From Polytrichum commune (taxonomy: Eukaryota; Streptophyta; Polytrichopsida; Polytrichales; Polytrichaceae), in the NCBI GenBank assembly GCA_950295325.1, contig OX485804.1:31992001-32056000 (forward strand): a stretch of DNA of 64,000 nucleotides. The letters run 5' to 3'. Both the position numbers and the translations under genes were made by a program. This document shows positions 56,312 to 64,000 of this stretch, piece by piece. Every line of letters starts with the position of its first letter. The first letter of the stretch is position 1. The notes below the pieces were generated by a model. It was not told the DNA's origin. It was given only the letters and a program-made list of their open reading frames with translations, and did no database searches.

Positions 56312-56539
56312 CTCAAAACTTAAAAGTTAGGGTAAGGGGCAAGGGGTAGTATATTAGGCGTAGTTACATTACTGGTTTCTTGTGTCTAAAGTGTATACTC
56401 TCGAAAGGGGGGAGTAGATCTTCTCCTTCATACCTCTGTCCTGTGGGCTTGGGATTGAAGGTAGATCGAACAGACACTTAATTCACGTCGGTCTCCTTCG
56501 GAGACCGAAGTTGTTATTATTATTATTATTATTATTATT
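56312..56539 (+). other. Element B 3' UTR, hairpin and TTA tail
   Basis: About 175 bp of UTR, then a perfect 8-bp stem with a 3-base loop (CGGTCTCCTTCGGAGACCG, 56,489-56,507), AAGTTG, and a TTA-repeat tail (56,511-56,539). The word GAGACCGAAGTT parallels GGGACCGGAGTT in element A. Confidence 0.8.
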
Positions 56540-56551
56540 GTTTGTAGATCA
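56540..56551. repeat. Target-site duplication of element B, 3' side
   Basis: GTTTGTAGATCA, equal to 30,673-30,684. Confidence 0.93.
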
Positions 56552-56889
56552 TAGTGCTACGAAGGTGAATGCAATGACGTCCTTTGAATCATTTGCAAGT
56601 TCAAAGGCATATGCAAAGCACTAGTTTTAATGCATGTGTTGTTTTTCATACCAAGCAAATGTTGCCAAGCAATATGTGTTAATGACCTATTTGCAATCCA
56701 TGCGGTCCAAAAATGACCCTTATTTATCATATTGTTGTAATTAAACCACCAAAATTCCTAAGAGTTTTGGACCACATGTGGCGTGTTTTGGGCATGGGCA
56801 ACAATAAGGGGTTTGAGGATTAAGCCTCTGATAGTGGAGCTGTTTGAGGGTCGTTTTTGGGTTGTTTATTCATTGACAAACCCAATAAA
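56552..56889. other. Intergenic, no gene seen
   Basis: Host DNA that continues the pre-insertion sequence of element B. No gene or repeat recognised up to the MITE. Confidence 0.5.
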
Positions 56890-56892
56890 TAA

Positions 56893-57382
56893 GGGCCACT
56901 TCACACATGAGACTGAGAGCCCGTGACCATTACACTTCATGCACTCTCATTGGTGGAAAAGGCGGAGCCGGTCCAAGTTCGCTACTTCACACTACGCTTG
57001 AGGGACCAACGGAGTATACATGTGAATGCTTACATGGCTTCTTACACGGCGTCGAATGGATCATGTTTCATGGTCACTTGGACTAGTTTCAAAAACCACC
57101 TCTTGGAGGTAGGCCTAACGCAAAACCGGGAGACCATAGCATTCCAACCGCTAACAACTGCTGGTTTATTTTGTTTTACCATGTGTGAGGACCCGCATGA
57201 ATAGAAATTCATTGAAATAGCATTTGGTTGTTGGGCCGGCCACATATGACTTCATACTACACTGGAGGGTCCGTGACCACACTACATGATTTTGGAGGTG
57301 TCTTGGGACGGCCTTTGGACACTTTCTTTTGGGCTCTCACGATTTCATGGTCACGGCACTCGGCTCGTGTGTGAAGTGGCCC
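56893..57382. mobile_element. Tourist-like MITE, 490 bp, TAA target duplication
   Basis: Ends are inverted repeats starting GGGCCACTTCACACA, extending with small gaps through GAG and GTGACCAT words for about 40 bp. Flanked by TAA at 56,890-56,892 and 57,383-57,385. A 3-bp TAA/TTA target and GG-starting termini are typical for PIF/Harbinger-derived MITEs. Internal copies of GTGACCA and CACTTCA in both directions suggest nested inverted repeats. No transposase frame. Confidence 0.75.
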
Positions 57383-57385
57383 TAA

Positions 57386-60300
57386 ATTTGAGGCGATGAT
57401 GGACAAGAATGTCATCTAAGATAGAGATTGGTCTTGGAAACTTGGTTTTAAAAGAGATCTTATAACACCTTTAACAATTACAAGTGATTGGCCTACACAT
57501 CAATAAATTTTGACTATTGGTCAATGGTCAACACAAGTGGGGGGGGGGTGGACTTGCATGGTCATAATATACATAAACCTTGATAATTAAACTTAAAAAT
57601 TATGAAGAAAATAACTATTCTTTAGTTATTTAGGATTTGCTAAACATCTTGTATTTAGGAACTGCATATTGAACTCATGTGGGCATGGGGATGGAAGTTC
57701 ACCAATGAAGAAGAAGGGCATAGGCTTTTAAACGGGTCTACTATTTGGGTAGATATGCTACCATTGAGCGACAATTATTACAGGTATGGTAGAATAGGGG
57801 GACGAGTTTGTATCATATTTATTTTAAAATGAAGAGCGGTGCAAGGATGATGGAATGGTCTTGGTGGTAATTTTGTTGTTCATACGTATTGGTTGAAGAA
57901 GAGAGAGAGAGAGAGAGAGACTAACTATAGGATGGTGTGAATGAAAGATGCTTCACACAAAAATATAGAGTGATAGAAATGAGGGAGTTAGATTATGTTA
58001 AGAAATTTTTTTGGTCACCTCTATCCACATGAGTTGACATCGTAGGAAAAATGATTCACTCCAACAATTATCCAACATAGGCCATTCACCATGGTGTGAG
58101 CAAACCTCATTCGATAATTTTTTACAGCTAGATCAACCTTTGAGTGGTGTGTGGATCTAAGAACAAACAAACAAATAGGACATATGTACATCTTAAAGAG
58201 GTTGGACTACATGCTCAAATATTGTTAATCTTTTCAAAAGCTCAATAGCCAACACAATGGGACGTATCTATGTGACCATTCGAAGAGGAACATAACATTC
58301 ACTTTCGTCATGAATTGGACTTGCGAATCATGTCGTACAACCCCATGTTCAATATGCTAGGAGAAGTGAAAGATTGGCTGCTTTAAGGCCACTCACCTCA
58401 TCTAATGATTTCCTATGAGGATATTGTTATGAGCTTGAAATGGTTAAACAACGTTTAAGAATTTGGTCCAATCTCTTTTGAACACATGTCTTTATGGTGT
58501 CCGTTTCTAGATCTACACCTAACCACACTCCACTCAAATATAATATAGGGGTCCGTGTAAGGTGAGTAACCGAATTAGGCCCGCTTACCTTGCTCACTTT
58601 TAAGTTAAATAGAACCTGGGAAGTTTTGGACAAGCAAGCCAGCCAGCCCCGCTAATGAACGAATGAAGAGAAGGTGAATGACCATCCTGATGTTTCATTC
58701 ATCTAGGAACGCCCGATGGAAGAGAGAGAGGAAAGAGAGAGAGAGAGAGGGGAGAGAGAGGGGGAGAGAGAGGAGCCTGCTTCATCATCGCCATAGCCAG
58801 CAGACCATCTCTCTTGCCGCGCTCTGGCTCCCACTCTCGGGCCTGGCTCCCTCGCTCCGTACATAATCACAACGTTGTCCATCTCGAGCTCCATCTGTCG
58901 AGCCAAGCATAGTCGTGTTTGGACGTTTCTGTGGTGAGAATTCCCTCTTTCATCCTCACCGATGCATTCTCTTCTTTGCGGTGCATGTGATTGGAGCATC
59001 GAGTGTCCATTTTTGGCTTGCGCAGTAGCTCTTCACTTCTCATATGTGTCGATGATGTCTATAACTTGGCTGCCCCTCCTGTAGTAAAGAAATGCTTTCG
59101 TTGCAGAGTGTTTCAGCATCTAAGTAAGGCTATGTGTTCAGGTAGTAGTGTAACCGTGGGCACCGGTGCTGGAAACTCCGGGGAATCCTTTAGAATTTCC
59201 TTGTGTTCCTCTCCCTGAAGCTTGCATCTGATCCCCATGCCTACCTACCGCCATTTGGTGTTGAAAAAGATTTAGATGTGGAGTGTTCACCCTGATGGAG
59301 ATTGCGGTCGGTTGAAGCTTGGAGAGGCAATTGTAGGCACACTTTTCATCGATGGATGTGGCAGTTGATGTGCAATTGGGGTCCAATGCTCGTTAATTCG
59401 TTAATTACGTGTGTTCTTCTTTCATCTTTTCACTCTTGGAGGTTACTGCTTTGGGAGGATCTGTGGCGGTGGTTGTAGTAATTGGTAGCTTTGTCCCTTA
59501 TTTCATCAATCTAATTGAATTGGTTTGCACCGATGCGACCTTGTGAACTTGCTCGCTATCTATCAGTTGGCATGGCATTTGTGTGTCCTCTTTTAGTCCA
59601 GGTAAATTGCGTGTCTTTTCTTTTTGTGAGGAACGTTGGTACATGTGGAGATCTATTCTACCTTCTATAAGTGATGTATTCTTGTGGTAGGTTAGTTGGC
59701 ATTTCGGTGACGTAGTGCTTTCCTGCGAGAAACACGCAGACTCTGTGTTGCTTATGTCATGTTGTAGTCACACGTTTGTTGCAAGGTGTCAGTGTTTGGA
59801 AGGGATCGCATAGTGTCAAATGATTCCTGTATAGTCGAATTGCAGGTTTTCATTCTAGGCTTTTGTTGTTGCAGAATTGGCTCCTTTAGATGTACTTTGT
59901 CTTCACCTAAGTCATTGTAGAGCTCTTACACACGTCTTTGGTCTGCGAGCATTTCCGATGCTTTGCATTAAATTCAAGGAATAGTTGTGCTTTTAGGGTT
60001 GTGAAATGTATCCTCTAGAATTTGAAGACTCTGAGCTTTTTGCATTCACGTTTTACTCTGAAATTCGACTGACTGCGTTTGCATGTGTTATAAGCAGTTT
60101 ATGGTGTGAGTGTCTATTTAGGGTTTAGGCCTGCATGTCTGTTCTGGGACGATTGACACCTAATTTTAGCAGAGAGACTTATGGACGAGGAGATATACAA
60201 TTTACAGAATTAGGGTTGCAAAGGTTACAGGTGATAACCTCTACAGTGATTATGATGTGTAGCATTTGGTAGCCGGTGGAGATGTTGGCATTTTACAGAG

Positions 60301-60640
60301 TGACGTGGTATCTGATGCGTGTTGTTGTTGCGGCGTGACAGTTATGGTGAGCCAGGGCCTGGAGCAGGCCTTTGCACTTGAAGAACTCTTTGTTGCAAGC
60401 AGGTTCACAGTGGTTGGTTTGACTGAGTGGTATATGAGGTTGATATTTTCATACGATATCAGGCTTGAAACCACATGTATCCCTGGGTGAAGAATTATTG
60501 GAGGTGTGGCTCTTGTGAGGAAGCCCCTGGAGCATTGGTATGAGAAGAAGAGCAGTGCAAAGGGTTTAATTGAAGGCATCTCCCAAGCCTCCAATAATTG
60601 AGGCTGCATTTGTCATATTTTCTGCATTACACAACTCGGT
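57386..60640. other. Intergenic and upstream region of the RIN13-like gene
   Basis: No further coding region supported. Contains GA microsatellites (57,901-57,921 and about 58,720-58,770), the partner of the 8.9-9.05 kb repeat at 58,435-58,580, and from about 58.6 kb a less AT-rich stretch that likely includes promoter and leader (possibly with leader introns) of the gene starting at 60,641. Confidence 0.45.
58435..58580. repeat. Dispersed repeat shared with 8.9-9.05 kb
   Basis: Direct match to 8,915-9,050 (ACACATGTCTTTATGGTGT, TAGGGGTCCG). Class unknown. Confidence 0.5.
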
Positions 60641-63600
60641 ATGATGGTAACTGAACATATTTGTCTAAGTAGCTCAGATGATGAGGATGACAGCCATGAG
60701 CCAAGGAAGAATATGGGTCTACAGGCACTCTTGACTGTTTCAAAGGTAATGGCTATAATACCCTTCCGAGTAATTCTTTAAATTTGCACTTTGAGTATCA
60801 GATTCTGAGGATGTCTAGCAAACAACTTGTACTAGGAAAAGGTTCCTATTGAGTCCATTAGAGTAGCAAGAGTTTTTCTCTTCTCAGACGCACCTTGATT
60901 GCAAAATAGAGAATGCCATTCATTCTTTTGGATATGATAGTTGGCTAACTATCTGCTCTGTGTCCTCTGTTGAGGTCCCAAATATGTTCAATTCTACCTT
61001 AAGAGTTCAGACTTTAGAGCAAAGTTCTGGAGGTGAGAAATGCCATTTGTCCACTTCTACCACCATTTGATATTGGTTCATGTATCTCTTAACAGAACTT
61101 TGCATCTGACCTTCTAGAGGTGAGATGTCTTAATAACAACAACACTGGTTTTACCTCGGTTGTAAATCAAGGCCGAGCTCTGGTCAATTAGTGCCATCTA
61201 CTTTGTATCCCATATATTGTCAATACATACTGCTGACAGTAACTTTGTGTACTCAGGTGTTTGGTATTGTGGATGTGGATGACGACGATGATGATGTCAG
61301 GATTATAGAGAAACCTATGAATATAGTAGTGGGCAAGAGAGACAGGGGGAGAACTATAAAAAATACAACTGATGATGATGAGTGCTGCATTTTGGATGCG
61401 GATCCTGCTGCAACTGCCACAACCGATATTGATGCACCAATTGACTCAGAGGAGTTGGTGATGACTGGTGAAAAAGGACCTGTAAGATCAGATTCATACC
61501 GCTGGAAACATTTGCTGTTTGACATGTTTGACATGTGTTTGCCTTTCAAGTAAAACTCAAGAATCAAATGTGCTTGCTCTTTTGCAGGTGGCGTGTCGGG
61601 ACTTCCCACATGCAAGATACTTGTGTGTCCATCTTCCATTCAGGAACGGCAATCATGCCAAGTTTTGTGCTCAGGTGAGCTCTTTTTTTTTAAGATTCTA
61701 TAAATCAGAAACATGTGCCTGGCATAGTATGGAAAACTCCCCCTATATTTTAACATCAAGTCAGCCTTTTAGAGAGACTGGAGGGATTTGAAATTGAGCT
61801 CGTACCATCTAGATCTTATATCCATATTCTGAAGTTTTTGTTGAGGTGTTTGTTTCTTGTTCTATCCTTCATGTACGGAGCCATTGAAAACTTTGAACTC
61901 ATGCTTAATATTTTAGGTCTGTGTCTGATGAATAGTTAGTGGATATGGTCATCTGTTGAATGCCTGCAATGCTCATTTCCTGGACTGTAAAGTCTGAATC
62001 CGCAGGTCAGTCACTTGGATACCTTGGGAATTGAATGAGTTGGTTTGAATAATTTGCAGTGTCACTGTTATGTATGTGACGCTCTAGCTCCATGTTCTCA
62101 ATGGGGCGATGGAAGTTTGTCAACCGATCATTGTCATGCATCTGACAAGGAGGCTCGTTGGAAATCTCTCAGAAAGATTTCAAAGTGTAGTGTAGTTTCT
62201 CAACCTGTGATCCCTACGACAGCAACAAATCTAATGGGAGGTGATAGGATTTTCCGTCAAACTGTAGCAACGGTGGCCCAAGTTGCTTCCACACTCTCAA
62301 GTGAGAACACGCACTCTCAAGTTTGTGTTCTTTTGGTTGTTAATAATGGCATAATTTGGAAGGTGGTTTGATTGTCAACCCTACACTTCCTGAGGGGCCC
62401 CCACACCTTATTGAGTTTTTTACTGACCTATTTGAGTCAGTACTGCCCACTAAGACACTCAATTTAAATTAGGCATTCTACATATTGCACTATTTTAATC
62501 AGTTTAATACATATCTCTGAGTGAAATTTGGATTGCATTTATATGAATATGCTAGTGTTGGATTTCTTTCTATGTGTAGTATATTTGGTCTTGTTTGATC
62601 AAAATTACATACTTTTTGTGACATACTGTACTAATTACAGGCTAAGCTCAGCTACAAAGTTAATATTTCAATGTATTTTTTCACCTCAATCCAAATAACA
62701 AGGTTATCTCACCTCACAAGTATATCGAAACAATATAATCTTAGCTCTATAAGGTTTCATATCATTTATGCATATATATTTTGTGAGTTCATTAAGCCTT
62801 TCATCTTAGACCATCTCAATTGTCCAAAGACACCTCAGTCCTTTCAGAATCAACAGTTTTTAAGTACACTATCACTTCTTCATGTGGCATATGCCCAGGA
62901 AGAAGAGCAATTCGATTATTACGAATGACATTCTCTGCAAACCCAATTATATTTCCTTCTCTGAGGCTTTGGAGTGTATCATAGAGTCAGCTAGATGGCA
63001 GAACACGGCACAGTTAATTACTTTGAGTACCACATTGGTCAGAACAATTTGGCAATTAACCTTTCCTCTTAGCTATATCTTGATTGTGGTGAATTAGAGA
63101 TGGTATGGAATTGTGCTAGATCTTGTCTGAGATACTGAGAGGAACTATTTTCTTTTTCTTTTTATTAGATAATGGCGGGAGCGTGAATGAGGAGAGAGTA
63201 AACTCGGGTGTATGTACAGGCTTCTTCGAGTCACCCATCATTCAACCACATGTGGGCACGCCTGTTGGTCCAGGGGTTTTCCGAAGGGTGCAGGAGGCGG
63301 TGGCAGCAACAACGACGACGACACCGTCGCCACCAATGAAACGAGACCCCCTGGTCATCAAGCTGAAGGGAAAAGGGCGAGGTGGGAAACCCTTCCAGCA
63401 GCCTCCTTACCTGGGTGTCAGAACACGTCCTCAGCGAGGGGTTTCACAGTCTTCTTTTCCAGCTCACAGGCCTTTGCCAACTCAGAGACCGACATATGGG
63501 CATACTGGGAGAGCACCTCCGGGTGGAGGGCTTCATCACCAGGAAGGTTCATACCCGTTTCAATGCACTGTCAATACCAACTTGGCTTCTCAGGGTTTAG

Positions 63601-64000
63601 GGTTTAACATCCATCCTCCTTATGTCCCTCCTCCACCACCACCCAGTGAACCGCCGCCTCCGACCCCTCCGCCACCGCCTCCTCCGCCTGTTGATGAATA
63701 TGAACAGATGATGATGCGGCTTGATGATGGTGGCGCAGAATCAAATGGTGGTGCCAATGAGCCTATGCCACCTGTGGGTTCGCATCATGTGGTTTCCGAG
63801 AGTAGGTACGTTTCTGCCGGTGCCTTCAGTGTGCAACAACAACAGGCTTGCCACGTAAATTTGCAACCATGTTATTCAGATTGTGGTGTCCCGCCGATGT
63901 GCTCTGAACCATCGTTTCAGCACCTTGATATGAAAAGTATAGGGCAGGAGTATGGTAGTAACCCAATAGCTCAGGAGTATTGTCAACCGATAATTCACCC
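60641..64000 (+). CDS. RIN13-like (RPM1-interacting protein 13-like) protein, 3' end outside window
   Basis: Five exons seen: 60641-60745, 61257-61481, 61588-61674, 62060-62300 and 63169 to beyond 64000, all with GT..AG borders and matching phases. ATG at 60,641 (a second ATG follows directly). Early part: acidic SSSDDEDDSHEPRKNMGLQALL, then VFGIVDVDDDDDD and ECCILDADP. Core in exons 3-4: ACRDFPHARYLCVHLPF, CHCYVCDALAPCSQWG, HCHASDKEARWKSLR, the Cys/His-rich signature of plant RIN13-like proteins. Exon 5 is low-complexity, with a proline-rich stretch (PPPPPPSEPPPPTPPPPPPP near 63,630-63,690) and a Gln/Ser-rich tail still open at the edge. In Arabidopsis RIN13 acts with the RPM1 immune receptor; for this protein that role is only by analogy. 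Confidence 0.75.

Larger units (their letters stand above)
49029..56539 (+). mobile_element. LINE element B, 3' part
   Basis: Remaining 7,511 bp of element B: end of the third module, 2A, APE, RT, RNase H, CCHC/PD-(D/E)xK-like region, 3' UTR, hairpin and TTA tail, then the second copy of the 12-bp target duplication. The 3' UTR is unrelated to that of A and C. Confidence 0.95.

Noticed and set aside
49029-56539. A fourth, 5'-truncated LINE
   Set aside because: Its first bases continue element B exactly behind the 12-bp duplication and in the same frame, and its 3' flank repeats B's 5' target site.
56923-57204. 93-codon frame as a gene
   Set aside because: It lies wholly within the Tourist-like MITE and has no domain.

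Overview
This is nuclear DNA of a land plant. A nuclear gene for chloroplast ribosomal protein bL19 is split by GT-AG introns, a plant-specific RIN13-like gene runs off the right edge, and there is a secreted Gly/Pro-rich protein plus Tourist-like and other non-autonomous DNA transposons. The large, repeat-filled intergenic space would suit a seed-free plant such as a fern, but the sequence alone does not fix the species.

Layout: 1-2.5 kb holds old repeats and a retroelement relic. A Gly/Pro-rich secreted protein lies at 2.63-3.03 kb (+), and the six-exon bL19c gene at 7.15-4.81 kb (-). From 7.15 to 12.45 kb there are a SINE-like piece, a 332-bp MITE, a large fold-back and decayed DNA. Element A, a non-LTR retrotransposon, covers 12,466-25,892 (-). 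From 25.9 to 30.67 kb there is a small fold-back and old repeats. Element B (+) covers 30,685-36,067 and resumes at 49,029-56,539. It is split by element C (-, 36,068-49,016). From 56.9 to 57.4 kb there is a Tourist-like MITE, and from 60.6 kb to the end the RIN13-like gene (+).

The main result is a family of unusually large (about 12.9-13.4 kb) LINEs. Each copy has clear target-site duplications: 13 bp for A, 12 bp for B and 12 bp for C. The architecture read from the three copies is: 5' UTR with internal tandem repeats; ORF1 (RRM-like plus coiled coil); ORF2 overlapping the ORF1 stop. ORF2 opens with a very basic, almost acid-free hexapeptide-repeat region, studded with a repeated module that starts MASAYRPRH. 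A canonical 2A ribosome-skipping motif (DIExNPGP) follows, then an APE endonuclease, reverse transcriptase, RNase H, and a C-terminal CCHC plus PD-(D/E)xK-like nuclease. The 3' UTR ends in a hairpin and a short simple-repeat tail. A 2A-processed ORF2 with two different nuclease domains in a land-plant LINE is the candidate undescribed system.

The three copies are mosaics. A and B share ORF1 type. A and C share an almost identical ORF2 3' half and 3' UTR, including an antisense tRNA-derived SINE and the same internal TAG stop. C has a distant ORF1 that can be extended N-terminally by a secretory, cysteine-rich segment lying in a possible 5' intron. All three ORF2 copies carry stops or frameshifts, while the ORF1s of B and C are open.
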